From positions 1 through 53,762 of the forward strand of contig VGTJ01000012.1 in the NCBI GenBank assembly GCA_016874775.1: a stretch of 53,762 bases of DNA, in the 5' to 3' direction. Positions 44,304 to 53,054 of the stretch are shown in pieces. The notes under the pieces are model-generated. The model was not told the origin of the DNA, ran no database searches, and saw only the letters and a list, made by a program, of their open reading frames with translations. Position numbers and translations under genes: made by a program. The stretch's first letter is position 1, and each line of letters opens with the position of its first letter. The DNA comes from Deltaproteobacteria bacterium. GTDB lineage: Bacteria; Desulfobacterota; Binatia; Bin18.

Positions 44304-45185
44304 GTGGCAAGTTCCCCCTCTCATAGGTTTGGACAAATTATCGGGGATCTCCTTGAGGAGATCATGGGACCACAGTTGCAAGAGTTCTACGACAAACGTG
44401 GGCTGTATCTTGATAAGAAAGGGCAACGAGGAGCGGTACGAGATGGAAAGAAGGTCCGTTGGCAGGACAAGTTTGGCAACGACCACGACCTCGATTTCGT
44501 CATCGAAAAGGGCGGCACCAAAGATAAACAAGGCCGACCTCTAGCGTTTATTGAAGCGGCATGGAGACGCTACACAAAACATTCGAGAAATAAGACACAA
44601 GAGATTCAAGGTGCAGTGCTCCCCATAGCTGAAAGACACGCATGGGATAAGCCATTTCTCGGCGCAATCTTAGCAGGGGTTTTCACGGAAGGTTCGCTCA
44701 CGCAAATGCGCTCTTCGGGTTTTGAAGTGGTCTTGTTTCCGTATAGCAACATTGTTGAAGCGTTTGCTTCGGTTGGGATCAATGCTGATTTTGATGAAAG
44801 TACGCCAGATGCGGAGTTCAAGCGAACAGTCAAGAAAATCGAAGCACTCACCAAGGAGCAAAATGTCTCTTTGAAGCGACGTCTTATCCGCAGCAACCAA
44901 CAATTGCTGGATCAATTTTTCACAGGACTTCAATCTACGCTTGATCGAAAAATTGCTAGGGTAATCGTCATTCCGCTGCACGGAAATCAAAGCGACTTCA
45001 CAAGCATTACCGAAGCTGTCGATTTCGTCCGAGGGTATGATGAAACTGCACCGCAGAGTGGCGTATTTCGGGAATGCGAAGTGATTGTTCGCTATAACAA
45101 CGGAGATAAGATCGAAGCCGTTTTCAAAGACAAACAGCAAACACTTGGTTTTCTGAACTATGTCTCGGGCACTGAGGTCTTCTAA
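44304..45185 (+). CDS. Putative type II restriction endonuclease (PD-(D/E)xK-like)
   Basis: A 293-residue protein next to the methylase and on the same strand. GTG 44304 has AAAGGA upstream. Residues 59-97 fit a nuclease core: N-D-H-D62-L-D64-F-V-I, then LAFIEAAWRRYTKHSRNK with E84. The expected lysine two after the glutamate is alanine (E-A-A), so K92 or K97 may substitute. The rest is helical and charged, and the end has ECEVIVRYNNGDKIEAVFKD. Base composition is more AT-rich than in neighbours, consistent with transfer. The enzyme call rests mainly on context. Confidence 0.72.
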   Translation: MASSPSHRFGQIIGDLLEEIMGPQLQEFYDKRGLYLDKKGQRGAVRDGKKVRWQDKFGNDHDLDFVIEKGGTKDKQGRPLAFIEAAWRRYTKHSRNKTQEIQGAVLPIAERHAWDKPFLGAILAGVFTEGSLTQMRSSGFEVVLFPYSNIVEAFASVGINADFDESTPDAEFKRTVKKIEALTKEQNVSLKRRLIRSNQQLLDQFFTGLQSTLDRKIARVIVIPLHGNQSDFTSITEAVDFVRGYDETAPQSGVFRECEVIVRYNNGDKIEAVFKDKQQTLGFLNYVSGTEVF

Positions 45186-45203
45186 CCCCTACGAATAACG
45201 ACT

Positions 45204-46604
45204 ATGCGAAAACCTTCCTTTTCTGCGGCTGCGGCAGTTGCGGACATTCCTGATGGCGCCAGTATTCTCGTTGGTGGCTTTGGCGTGCTTCAAGGTTGGC
45301 CACATGAGTTGTTTTTCGCTTTACGCGAGCGTGGCACCAGAGATCTGACGCTTATTTGTAATTCTCCTGGGTTTGGTCCCTATTCACCGCAAATCTTGGC
45401 TGAAAATCGTCAGATCAAGAAACTCATTGCCTCATTTGGTGGCTATTCGTATCGAACAACTCCTCTCTCTGAACAAATTGGTCGTGGAGAAGTCGAGTTT
45501 GAGATGGTTCCGCAAGGAACGCTGGTCGAACGTATCCGTGCTGGTGGTGCAGGAATCCCGGCATTTTTTACACCGACAGGCGTGGGAACAGTTGTTGAAG
45601 AGGGAAAAGAGAAGCGCGTTTTCAACGGACGCACGTATTTGATGGAAACCGCCATTCGTTCTGACTTCGCATTCATTCGTGCCCATCGTGCTGATGCATA
45701 CGGTAATCTTGTCTATCGCCGCTCGGCACGCAATTTCCATCCACCATTTGCGACTGCTGCTGAGGTTACCATTGCTGAGGTCGACGAAATCTTTGAACCC
45801 GGCCAGTTAGACCCAGAAGCTGTAGTAACGTCAGGTATCTTCGTTGATCGCTTGGTGCACCGCAAAACACCACTGCGCAAAGAAACCGTCTTTGAACTGA
45901 TGCGTAGCATGGGTCGTAACGTCAAAGTTGCCGAAACCGGCAATGAAGGTGGTCCGGGACTCTCACCTGAGTTGATGGCGTTACGTGCCGCACGATTGCT
46001 CGAACCTGGACACTATGTGAACCTCGGCATTGGCTTACCCACGTTGGTGTCCGATTTCATTTCACCCGATGTTACCTTGCACGCCGAAAATGGCGTCTTA
46101 GGCTATGGCCGCATCGCTCCAACCGGAGAAGAAGATATTGATCTGTATAACGCCAGCTCTCAACTTGTGACGCTCTTACCAGGAGCAAGCTTCTTTCACA
46201 GCGCTGATGCTTTCGGTATGGCACGTGGCGGACATCTCGATACGGTCATTCTCGGTGGCTTTCAGGTCGCCACGAACGGAGATCTCGCCAACTGGAAAAC
46301 TCCTAGTATGGGTGCAGGTGCAGTTGGTGGAGCAATGGACCTCGCTGCTGGAGCACGAACGTTGATCGTCATGATGTTCCATACCACCAAGAAGGGTGAG
46401 TCGAAGTTACTAGAAAAGTGCACCTATCCATTGACTGCGTGTGGAAAGGTGTCGTGGGTGGTGACGAATTTGGCCTTGATCCAAGTTGATCAGGATGGGT
46501 TCCTGCTGCGCGAAGTGGCACCAGATGTCACCGTTGAGGAAGTCCGCGTAGCGACAGCAGCACCATTACGCATCGCGAGTGATGTGCGAACGATGGAGTT
46601 CTAA
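45204..46604 (+). CDS. Single-chain class I CoA-transferase (3-oxoacid CoA-transferase-like, A and B domains fused)
   Basis: A 466-residue fusion of the usual alpha and beta subunits. The alpha domain (about 1-240) has IPDGASILVGGFGVLQGWPH and RADAYGNLVYRRSARNFHPP. The beta domain (about 255-460) has HYVNLGIGLPTLVSDFI and HAENGVLGYG with the expected catalytic E295, then GGHLDTVILGGFQVATNGDL. Known reactions include succinyl-CoA:3-oxoacid transfer; the acid here is unknown. It follows the restriction gene by 18 nt and precedes a membrane protein by 2 nt. Confidence 0.9.
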   Translation: MRKPSFSAAAAVADIPDGASILVGGFGVLQGWPHELFFALRERGTRDLTLICNSPGFGPYSPQILAENRQIKKLIASFGGYSYRTTPLSEQIGRGEVEFEMVPQGTLVERIRAGGAGIPAFFTPTGVGTVVEEGKEKRVFNGRTYLMETAIRSDFAFIRAHRADAYGNLVYRRSARNFHPPFATAAEVTIAEVDEIFEPGQLDPEAVVTSGIFVDRLVHRKTPLRKETVFELMRSMGRNVKVAETGNEGGPGLSPELMALRAARLLEPGHYVNLGIGLPTLVSDFISPDVTLHAENGVLGYGRIAPTGEEDIDLYNASSQLVTLLPGASFFHSADAFGMARGGHLDTVILGGFQVATNGDLANWKTPSMGAGAVGGAMDLAAGARTLIVMMFHTTKKGESKLLEKCTYPLTACGKVSWVVTNLALIQVDQDGFLLREVAPDVTVEEVRVATAAPLRIASDVRTMEF

Positions 46605-46606
46605 GT

Positions 46607-47140
46607 ATGGAAGCTCAGCCTACTTTTGATCACCGTGCCTTTCGTGCTGGCACAGTTGCTGGAGGTCTTGCGCTCATTGCAGCCTTGGGTGCCTTCAAGA
46701 ACTTCATAGCGATGTTTTCCGGTGAGCGTGAAGGCTATGTGTTATTTGGCTTTCTTGCTCTCCAATACTCTGCGTCACAGGTGTGGTTTGGTTACGCATT
46801 CAGCGGTCTGACAGGACAACTGCTACGCATTCCTCATATCTTGCTGTACTGTGCCGCGGCTTATGGTTTATGGACACGGCGCAAATGGGCGTGGTATCTG
46901 CTGGTCGGATATCTCGCCTACGTCGTCATATCACTCGGTGTGTTTACTTTGCTGTATCCGTGGGGATGGCTGACCGGCAACCCGTACCCCGAACCATATC
47001 TCAGCAGCGAAACGCGCTTTTTCTTTGAAGCACTCGCGATGATCGTCGTGCTTGAGTGGTTTCTCTACCGACAGCGTGGGGTGTTTGGCATAGCTGAAAA
47101 TAGCGCTCAGCATTCGGCGGTCAGCTCTCAGCGAGAGTAA
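46607..47140 (+). CDS. Four-helix integral membrane protein, unknown
   Basis: A 177-residue protein with about four hydrophobic helices (VAGGLALIAALGAF; GFLALQYSASQVWFGYAFSG; YLLVGYLAYVVISLGVFTLL; FFFEALAMIVVLEWFLY). It starts 2 nt after the CoA-transferase stop, so the two are probably co-translated. I recognise no family. The last ~18 residues (ENSAQHSAVSSQRE) are encoded by a CAGCTCTCAG-type short repeat and are probably not native. Confidence 0.78.
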   Translation: MEAQPTFDHRAFRAGTVAGGLALIAALGAFKNFIAMFSGEREGYVLFGFLALQYSASQVWFGYAFSGLTGQLLRIPHILLYCAAAYGLWTRRKWAWYLLVGYLAYVVISLGVFTLLYPWGWLTGNPYPEPYLSSETRFFFEALAMIVVLEWFLYRQRGVFGIAENSAQHSAVSSQRE

Positions 47141-47302
47141 CAACAACGCATCGTAGGAATTCCCGTGTGCGATGCAGGCGTTAGCCGAATTGTAACCTCC
47201 AGCGGTCGTTTGCCCCACACTCCAGTTACACTGAGAACTCAGAAGGGAGAAGATTGTAACGTCACTTACTTCCCAAACGCATACTTACCACTTTTGTCCT
47301 TA

Positions 47303-47689
47303 TCAAACAGACAAGCCGAGTGAACTTCTGATCGTTCTCCGTAGCTGGCGACAAACTTTGAGGGCAGTGGTAGCATCCGATTTAGCGGCAGCAAATCCGG
47401 GATAGCGATAGGCTATTGCGTAGGGGTTCAGTACGGCTACGATGGGCTGCAAAGCAACCCAGTGCGGCTCGATACTCAGTGTCAACACTAGTAGTGAAAT
47501 CAAATTGTGGGTTCTGGGGAAGCGTATCCCTGCTTCTTCAAGCTTAGCCTTGAGGTACTTTTCAACACATTGTTGGCAATGAAAGCAAACGCCATCGTAA
47601 TTGGGATCCTTACGGACGCGATTGAGTTGTCTTGCCGCATTCCAGTCACCTTCCGCCTTATCAATCCATTCAGTCGTCTGCGGCTTCAT
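47303..47689 (-). CDS. HEPN-domain protein (toxin-type partner of MNT)
   Basis: A 128-residue HEPN protein. TEWIDKAEGDWNAARQLN, YDGVCFHCQQCVEKYLKAKL and RFPRTHNLISLL follow the PF05168 pattern; R-FPRT-H is an Rx4H motif of the type used as an RNase site. The HxY form seen in AMPylated HepT is absent. ATG 47689 overlaps the nucleotidyltransferase stop by 20 nt. In such pairs the HEPN protein is the toxin or effector. Confidence 0.85.
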   Translation of the reverse strand: MKPQTTEWIDKAEGDWNAARQLNRVRKDPNYDGVCFHCQQCVEKYLKAKLEEAGIRFPRTHNLISLLVLTLSIEPHWVALQPIVAVLNPYAIAYRYPGFAAAKSDATTALKVCRQLRRTIRSSLGLSV

Positions 47690-48089
47690 ACATGATCTTT
47701 CCGCGTTCAAGGACCTCTCGCATAAACCGATCACCTAAGCTCAGTCGCTTTTTAATGTCTTCAGCGCTACGGACAATTACGTCTACCGGCATCCAAACTT
47801 GCAGATGGCTTAAAATCTCCCCAGCCTTGTGAAGAGCCGTGCCTGAGTACGGCATCACAATCAGCAGGTCAATGTCCGAGTCCGAGGTTGGATTGCCATA
47901 CGCCTGAGAGCCGAAGAGGATGATTTTCTCCGGTTTGAATTCGTGCGCAATGCGTGCACACAATTTTTTGATGTGTACGACTCTTTTGTGCTTGCTGGCT
48001 ACATCTGTATACCAGGAAAGATCCGGGCTCTGAGTTCCAGGCACGGGTCCTGGATTAGTCTTTTTCCTGGTAATGGCTTTGGTCGACAT
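47670..48089 (-). CDS. MNT-type minimal nucleotidyltransferase (antitoxin-type partner of HEPN)
   Basis: A ~139-residue protein with the minimal nucleotidyltransferase motif IILFGSQAYGNPTSDSDIDL, followed by the third acidic residue in VDVIVRS. ATG 48089 (MSTKAITRKK) has GAGGAG upstream; ATG 48158 is an alternative. In characterised HEPN-MNT modules this enzyme AMPylates and silences the HEPN toxin. The genes overlap, as usual. The pair stands alone. Confidence 0.87.
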   Translation of the reverse strand: MSTKAITRKKTNPGPVPGTQSPDLSWYTDVASKHKRVVHIKKLCARIAHEFKPEKIILFGSQAYGNPTSDSDIDLLIVMPYSGTALHKAGEILSHLQVWMPVDVIVRSAEDIKKRLSLGDRFMREVLERGKIMYEAADD

Positions 48090-48245
48090 CCTTCTGAAAA
48101 CTCCTCGCTCGAGTTCGTTTGAGTACCCGATTCTAAGCAGTGTGAGTCGTCGAGTCAAAGCAAGTCACCCAGCGGAAGGATGGATTGCTTGACACGGTTC
48201 TACGTAGCAGGTGTTTTTGCGCGGGAGCCTGAGGGATGACAAAAA

Positions 48246-48548
48246 GTGAGAAAAATCTTTTTCATAGATCTTCATGCTGCGAATGGTCTTGCTTCTATTG
48301 TGAGAGTAAAGCTTTGGCCCCAATTTATGCAAGGTTTTCGCAAGCTGTGGCAGGAAGGCAAGCGTCATGAAGCTGTGCAGTGTATTTCTGACAAGATGGT
48401 TTACACGCTTGCCGCCATCGGTCCCAAAGAGAAGGCCCGCGATTATATCCAGGCGTGCTGCGTGGCTGGGCTTACCCATCCAATTCTGTTTCCGAAAAAT
48501 GCGCTACAGGAATTTCCGCGTACGATGCGTGAGTTAGCGAATATGTAA
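48246..48548 (+). pseudogene. C-terminal fragment of an LLM-class flavin oxidoreductase
   Basis: About 100 codons open from GTG 48246. FRKLWQEGKRHEAVQCISDK, AIGPKEKARDYIQACCVAGL and THPILFPK match the C-terminal end of bacterial luciferase-like, F420- or FMN-dependent oxidoreductases. The N-terminal ~230 residues are missing. The first ~20 residues match nothing. It lies 108 nt before an intact LLM gene and is likely the remains of a duplicated or deleted neighbour. Confidence 0.65.
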
Positions 48549-48656
48549 TATGCGCAGCGTAAGAGTGGACATTCGTTCCCTGTTCCCTGCTACCTATCTC
48601 CTCTGATAAGGTGCGGACCACGAAAAACAGACAAGTCACATGAAGGAGGGACCATC

Positions 48657-49598
48657 ATGGCGCGGTTAGGAATTGTTATTGCAAATTTTTCTGGCCTTTC
48701 GTTTGCCGAGTTACAGCAACTCACGCGTGAGGCTGAATCTGCTGGTTTTGAAGCTGTCTTTTCGCCGGAGTTCATGAATGATGCGTTGGCTAATTGCCAA
48801 CTGATGGCGCAGGCAACCTCAAAGGTCAAAGTCGGAACGTGGATTGCCAACATCTATTTGCGTCACCCTGCGTTGTGCGCGCAAACCGCGGTTGCGATCG
48901 ATGATGCATCACGTGGTCGGTTGATCTTAGGGTTAGGCGTCAGCCATCGCCCAATCGTCGAAGGCATCCTGCAAGAAAAGATGGAAAAGCCGCGTGACTT
49001 TCTCCGTACGTACATGAACGTTGTGCGCAATATCACAACTGGTAAAGGATTCCCAGGTTCGCCGATGCAGCCGCGTGCTGCAACATACAAAGTACCGATT
49101 TACGTTGCGGCACTGGCGTTAGGCACGGTGGAACTGTGTGGGGAACTGGCCGATGGCACGATGCTGTATCTGTTTCCCAAGAGCCGCATGCCCAAGATCC
49201 TCAATGCCTTGGAGCGTGGTGCGGCGAAAGGTGGACGTAAAGTATCTGACGTCGACATTACTACTGGGCTTCCATCCTGCATCAGTGACGATCTGAACGC
49301 TGCACGTGCAGCGGCGCGGAGCAATCTCACGTTTTACGGTAGTATGCCGTTTTATAACAAATTGTTTTACAATAGCGGATTCGTGCAAGAAGCTGCTGCA
49401 TTGGCCAAAGGTGATGCGAACGGTGTATCCGACCGTATGGCTGAAGAAGTGTCGCTGGTTGGTCCACCTTCTCGCTGCCGTGAACAACTTGCTGCCTTCC
49501 GTGAGGCTGGCGTACAACTGCCGATCATTTCGCCGGTTGTGGTTGGCAATCAAACCTATGCACAAGCGGTGAGAAAGGCGATTGAGACGTTTGCGTAG
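48657..49598 (+). CDS. LLM-class flavin-dependent oxidoreductase
   Basis: A 313-residue luciferase-like monooxygenase or F420-dependent reductase of the methylene-H4MPT reductase-like type. The TIM-barrel landmarks are present: FAELQQLTREAESAGFEAVF, MAQATSKVKVGTWIANIYLR, SRGRLILGLGVSHRPIVEGI and the C-terminal GPPSRCREQLAAFREAGVQL. ATG 48657 has GAAGGAGG upstream. Substrate and cofactor (F420 or FMN) are not evident from sequence. Confidence 0.9.
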   Translation: MARLGIVIANFSGLSFAELQQLTREAESAGFEAVFSPEFMNDALANCQLMAQATSKVKVGTWIANIYLRHPALCAQTAVAIDDASRGRLILGLGVSHRPIVEGILQEKMEKPRDFLRTYMNVVRNITTGKGFPGSPMQPRAATYKVPIYVAALALGTVELCGELADGTMLYLFPKSRMPKILNALERGAAKGGRKVSDVDITTGLPSCISDDLNAARAAARSNLTFYGSMPFYNKLFYNSGFVQEAAALAKGDANGVSDRMAEEVSLVGPPSRCREQLAAFREAGVQLPIISPVVVGNQTYAQAVRKAIETFA

Positions 49599-49600
49599 AA

Positions 49601-49700
49601 GACAAGTCGAGATAGGTCTCGGACAAGTCAAGGCAAGTCACAAGAACGTCTAAAACAGGTCAAGACAAATCCGAGACCCTTCCGAGACGTGCCTTGACTA
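49601..49700. repeat. Repeat-rich spacer between convergent genes
   Basis: Contains GGTCTCGGA (49615-49623) with inverted partners TCCGAGACC (49670-49678) and TCCGAGACG (49681-49689), and GTCAAGGCA (49627-49635) with inverted partner TGCCTTGAC (49690-49698). Short units such as CAAGTC and GTCAAG recur between them. The two inverted pairs interlock instead of nesting, so alternative hairpins are possible. Confidence 0.7.
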
Positions 49701-49708
49701 GTTTTGAC

Positions 49709-50746
49709 TTATTTTCCGAGACTGGTCTTCGGCAGTTCCCACCGCTCTCCAATCGCCAATACTCGAATTGGATCAGGGCTTCCACCCGCGGCGGTGACGG
49801 CCCTGCGCAGCTCGTGCGGTGGTTCGTCAATGGGTTCATCCGTCAGTTTAAATGTTCCCCAGTGGCACGGGAGCATCCAGCGTGCCCCTAAATCGAGGAA
49901 CGCCTGATACGCTTCAGCAGGGTTCAGATGCTGATAGCGCATGACCCAACGCGGTTCGTATGCACCGATAGGAAGCATAGCCACGTCGATTGGGCCAAAG
50001 CGCTTGCCGATTTCTTTGAAGCCGTGAAAATAGCCGGTATCGCCGGCAAAGAAATATGTCCGTTCGCCAGACGAAATCACCCACGCACACCACAGCGTTG
50101 CGTTCTGACCATGCTCTATACGTTGTGACCAGTGTTGCGAGGGAACACAAGTGACTTTCCAGCGCCCGTGCTGAGCAGTTTGCCACCAGTTCAGTTCGAC
50201 CGCATTTTGCGGACCACGGTTGCGTATCCATTGGCCTAATCCCATCGGCACAAACCAGGTGACCGTGTTTGGCAACGTTTGGACAGTGTAAGCGTCGAGA
50301 TGATCGTAATGGTTATGCGAACCCACTGCGAATGCAGAACCGGGGATTGAAGAGATTGGTACCCCAGGCGGGTGATAGCGCTTCGGGAGCAGGGCGCGGG
50401 TGTTGAATTGTGGGTCAGTAAGAAAAACGTCGTCGTCATCATGGACGACAAACGTGGAGTGCCCGACCCAAGTGACAGAAGCAGAATTCTCACGCGTGGC
50501 AAACGACACGCCGCTGTTTGCTATACGCGGTATATCAAGGGGAACCCGCCGTTCTCCAGTATACGAACTTCGCGAGGTCCACCAGCGGAAGATTGTTGCC
50601 CAGCTCTTTTGCTGAGGGTTCCACGGATTAAACCACGCTCCTGGCTCGCCATGGGGGGCATACAACGAGGCGACGTCAGTGGAGAGCGGTGTCAGTGGGC
50701 GATCAGCCGGAACTGCACACGCTGTGATAATGAGGCAGAGGGCCAA
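49709..50746 (-). CDS. MBL-fold metallo-hydrolase, probable lipoprotein
   Basis: A ~345-residue metallo-beta-lactamase-fold hydrolase of the UlaG/NAPE-PLD-like type. Metal motifs are visible: VTWVGHSTFVV, GSHNHYDHLDAYT (HxHxDH), PSQHWSQRIEHG, FFAGDTGYFHGF and LPCHWGTFKL. TWFVPMGLGQWI fits the N-acyl phospholipase D-like subgroup. The N-terminus LCLIITACAVP contains a lipobox-like ITAC. The only start seen is TTG 50746, which leaves no positive residue before the hydrophobic stretch, so the true start is uncertain or lost. Confidence 0.85.
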   Translation of the reverse strand: MALCLIITACAVPADRPLTPLSTDVASLYAPHGEPGAWFNPWNPQQKSWATIFRWWTSRSSYTGERRVPLDIPRIANSGVSFATRENSASVTWVGHSTFVVHDDDDVFLTDPQFNTRALLPKRYHPPGVPISSIPGSAFAVGSHNHYDHLDAYTVQTLPNTVTWFVPMGLGQWIRNRGPQNAVELNWWQTAQHGRWKVTCVPSQHWSQRIEHGQNATLWCAWVISSGERTYFFAGDTGYFHGFKEIGKRFGPIDVAMLPIGAYEPRWVMRYQHLNPAEAYQAFLDLGARWMLPCHWGTFKLTDEPIDEPPHELRRAVTAAGGSPDPIRVLAIGERWELPKTSLGK

Positions 50747-50781
50747 GAGGGCGAAACGGGGAAATGAGTAGATTTCACGAT

Positions 50782-50895
50782 AGTGAAGAATTAAGAGTGA
50801 AGAGTGAAGAGTATAAAAACCCCACAGGTGAGGAACGAAAAAGCAAATATGAGGAATACGAATAAGGGAGTTCTTTTTGCATTTTTAATTTTTCA
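50782..50895. repeat. AT-rich spacer with GTGAAGA repeats
   Basis: Three GTGAAGA units (within 50782-50813) are followed by ATTTTTAATTTTTCATTATC running into the stop codon of the next minus-strand gene. It resembles one arm of the AT-rich element at 38291-38385. No promoter is clear. Confidence 0.5.
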
Positions 50896-51558
50896 TTATC
50901 TTAAGGTGATCCCATGCCCTGAAAGAAATCCGTGATGAGTAGAATGACCGTGTGGGAAAAAGATACCGGTATTTCGCCGTCGAGTTCCAGGAAAGAAATG
51001 CGAGTGAGGTACTAACCGTCCTCGGCGAAAACCATACGAGTAGTGAGAGAAATACGGTCTCCCCCAGTGCCACGAGTATGGGGAGATCACGCCATAATAC
51101 GGAAAGTGAGACGGTTCACGCTCGACGTAACGAACAATCGGCTCTGCAGGCTGCTGCTGAATAATAATCGTTTGTGGCGGTGGTGGTTGGCGAACTGCTT
51201 GCAACGTGGTCTTCAGAATTTCGTTGGTCATTTCCAACTGACGCTCGGCTACCAGAAGTCCGCGTTCGACACCACGTTCATAGGCAGTGGTCGACTCTGC
51301 GAGTGGTGGAGCAGAAGAGGGTGGCGTTGCGCGCTCAGGTGAGCTCTCAGGTGTAACCTTTCCTGCAAGCTTTGAGGTGAATTGCTTCGCCGAAGGCCGG
51401 TGCGTTTCCGGAACTTCCTCTGGATCATTACTGAAGTGCAACGCTCCACCTTCGCCTTTCCAAGAAAAGACCGTGGCGTGCGCAGCAGAGGATGAGCAAC
51501 ATAGGAATGCGGTGACAAGCAGTGCAGCCGGTGACAAGCAGGAAGTCATGTTCATCAT
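50896..51558 (-). CDS. Secreted DUF4124-like protein with His/aromatic-rich tail
   Basis: A 220-residue exported protein. The signal peptide covers about residues 1-29 (PAALLVTAFLCCSSSAAHA). The start of the mature part, TVFSWKGEGGALHFSNDPEE, matches the small DUF4124 domain (VYKWxDxxGxxHFSD). A coiled segment (YERGVERGLLVAERQLEMTN) and a proline stretch follow. The tail is rich in H, Y, F, R and G (SPYSWHWGRPYFSHYSYGF). Function is unknown. The tail could bind metal or peptidoglycan, which is speculation. Confidence 0.75.
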   Translation of the reverse strand: MMNMTSCLSPAALLVTAFLCCSSSAAHATVFSWKGEGGALHFSNDPEEVPETHRPSAKQFTSKLAGKVTPESSPERATPPSSAPPLAESTTAYERGVERGLLVAERQLEMTNEILKTTLQAVRQPPPPQTIIIQQQPAEPIVRYVEREPSHFPYYGVISPYSWHWGRPYFSHYSYGFRRGRLVPHSHFFPGTRRRNTGIFFPHGHSTHHGFLSGHGITLR

Positions 51559-51715
51559 ACCAACACCTCATTAGGTCCTGCCTATGGTAAGCGAAAGCTA
51601 TCGACAGTCAACTTCACCCTTCCTGATTGCAGATTCCTGAGAGATACGCCACAATTCGCCTGCCCCCTCCGTCGGGGGGCAATCGACCATTCGCAATTCA
51701 TACTCAGAGGGAGGG

Positions 51716-52978
51716 ATGATGGCGCAAGAAAGCAACGGCAAAAAGAAACTCCTCACAGGTGTCAAAGTCATTGATTTCACCCAATACCTGGCTGGTCCGT
51801 CAGCGACGCGCATCCTCGCCGATTTAGGAGCTGACGTCGTCAAAATCGAACGTGCCCCGGATGGGGATCTTGGGCGCAAGATTCACATCGTTGATCCGGG
51901 GATTAGTGCATTTTTTATTGCTGCGAGCGCTGGAAAAAAGAGTATCGGTGTTGATTTCCAACATCCCAAGGCTTTGGAGATTGTGCGTGATCTGGTCCGC
52001 CAGTGTGATGTCGCTGTCGAGAATTATAGCCCCGGTGTCATGGCGAAATACGGACTCGATTATGAATCGCTGAAAAAAGTGAACCCTCATCTGATCATGT
52101 GTTCGGTGTCAGGCTATGGGCAAGATGGACCGTATGCCAAGTTCACCAGCTTCGACATCATCGCCCAGGCACAAAGTGGTGTGATGGCGATGACCGGCGA
52201 GCCGGATGGTCCACCAGAGTACGTGGGCAACTACTTCGGTGATCCGAATGCTGGGATTCATGGCGCGTTAGCAATTTGCGCAGCGTTGTTCTCCCGTACG
52301 ATGACTGGCGAGGGTCAGTATATCGACATCTCGCAACTTGAGTCATTGCTGTATCTCGATTACATCAACGTCCCGCTTTACATGATGAGCGGCGGCGCGA
52401 TTCGTCCGCATCGCTTTGGTGCCGATTTTCCCACGATCTGTCCGTATGGCGTGTACAAAGCCAAGAAAGGCTATCTTGCTTTTGCCGTTGCTGAGCACCA
52501 ATGGCCACCGTTGGTGAAAGCGATGGGCATGGCAGAACTGGCAACCGATCCGCGGTATGAAACCCAGAGAGCTCGCTGCGCCCGTCGTCCAGAAGTACGG
52601 AAATATATCGAAGATTGGTTACAGACTTTCCCAGATGATGAGACTCCACTCAAAATTCTTCGTGAAGCACGTATTCCTATTGCGCCAGTGCTCGATATTC
52701 CCGATGCCGTTGCTCACCCACAGTTAGCCGCTCGCGAGCTGTTCCAGACCCTACCGCATCCAATTCTCGGTTCTACTCCAGTAGCGAAGTCCCCGTTTCA
52801 TATCTCGAACGCGCCTGTAGAAATTCCTTTCCGTGCACCATTGTTCGGTGAGCATAACGAAGAGGTGCTACAAAATCGCCTTGGCTATACCCCCGAGCAA
52901 ATTGCAGCGCTGTATCGCGAGGGGATTCTTGTTAGAGAGTCGAAGGTGCAGGAGCTACGGAAAGCGGGGAAATTGTAA
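51716..52978 (+). CDS. CaiB/BaiF-family (class III) CoA-transferase, copy 2
   Basis: A 420-residue family III CoA-transferase. It opens VKVIDFTQYLAGPSATRILA and DLGADVVKIERAPDGDLGR. VAVENYSPGVMAKYGLDYES and CSVSGYGQDGPY are typical. The residue at the usual catalytic aspartate is E209 (DISQLESLLY), a variant seen in some paralogues, whereas copy 1 has aspartate. The two copies are well diverged. Start ATG 51716 or 51719 behind GAGGGAGGG. A strong palindromic terminator follows. Confidence 0.92.
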   Translation: MMAQESNGKKKLLTGVKVIDFTQYLAGPSATRILADLGADVVKIERAPDGDLGRKIHIVDPGISAFFIAASAGKKSIGVDFQHPKALEIVRDLVRQCDVAVENYSPGVMAKYGLDYESLKKVNPHLIMCSVSGYGQDGPYAKFTSFDIIAQAQSGVMAMTGEPDGPPEYVGNYFGDPNAGIHGALAICAALFSRTMTGEGQYIDISQLESLLYLDYINVPLYMMSGGAIRPHRFGADFPTICPYGVYKAKKGYLAFAVAEHQWPPLVKAMGMAELATDPRYETQRARCARRPEVRKYIEDWLQTFPDDETPLKILREARIPIAPVLDIPDAVAHPQLAARELFQTLPHPILGSTPVAKSPFHISNAPVEIPFRAPLFGEHNEEVLQNRLGYTPEQIAALYREGILVRESKVQELRKAGKL

Positions 52979-53002
52979 TTTTGTTTTGGTGGTTCATTTG
53001 TC

Positions 53003-53030
53003 GTCGAGGCGCGACATGTCGCGCCTCGAC
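53003..53030. terminator. Perfect 28-bp palindrome between convergent genes
   Basis: GTCGAGGCGCGACA and its exact reverse complement form a continuous palindrome 24 nt after the CoA-transferase stop. TTGTTCTCTACTGCC and a run of T follow on the plus strand. On the minus strand A-rich DNA precedes it. It probably ends transcription from both sides. Confidence 0.7.
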
Positions 53031-53054
53031 TTGTTCTCTACTGCCTTTTTTTAT

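Noticed and set aside
47141-47302. Possible tRNA or small RNA in the spacer after the membrane protein
   Set aside because: No cloverleaf, T-loop GTTCGAATC-like box or terminator could be found.
42972-48089. Defence island or prophage
   Set aside because: The restriction pair and HEPN-MNT pair are separated by metabolic genes, and no integrase, phage structural gene or attachment repeat was seen.
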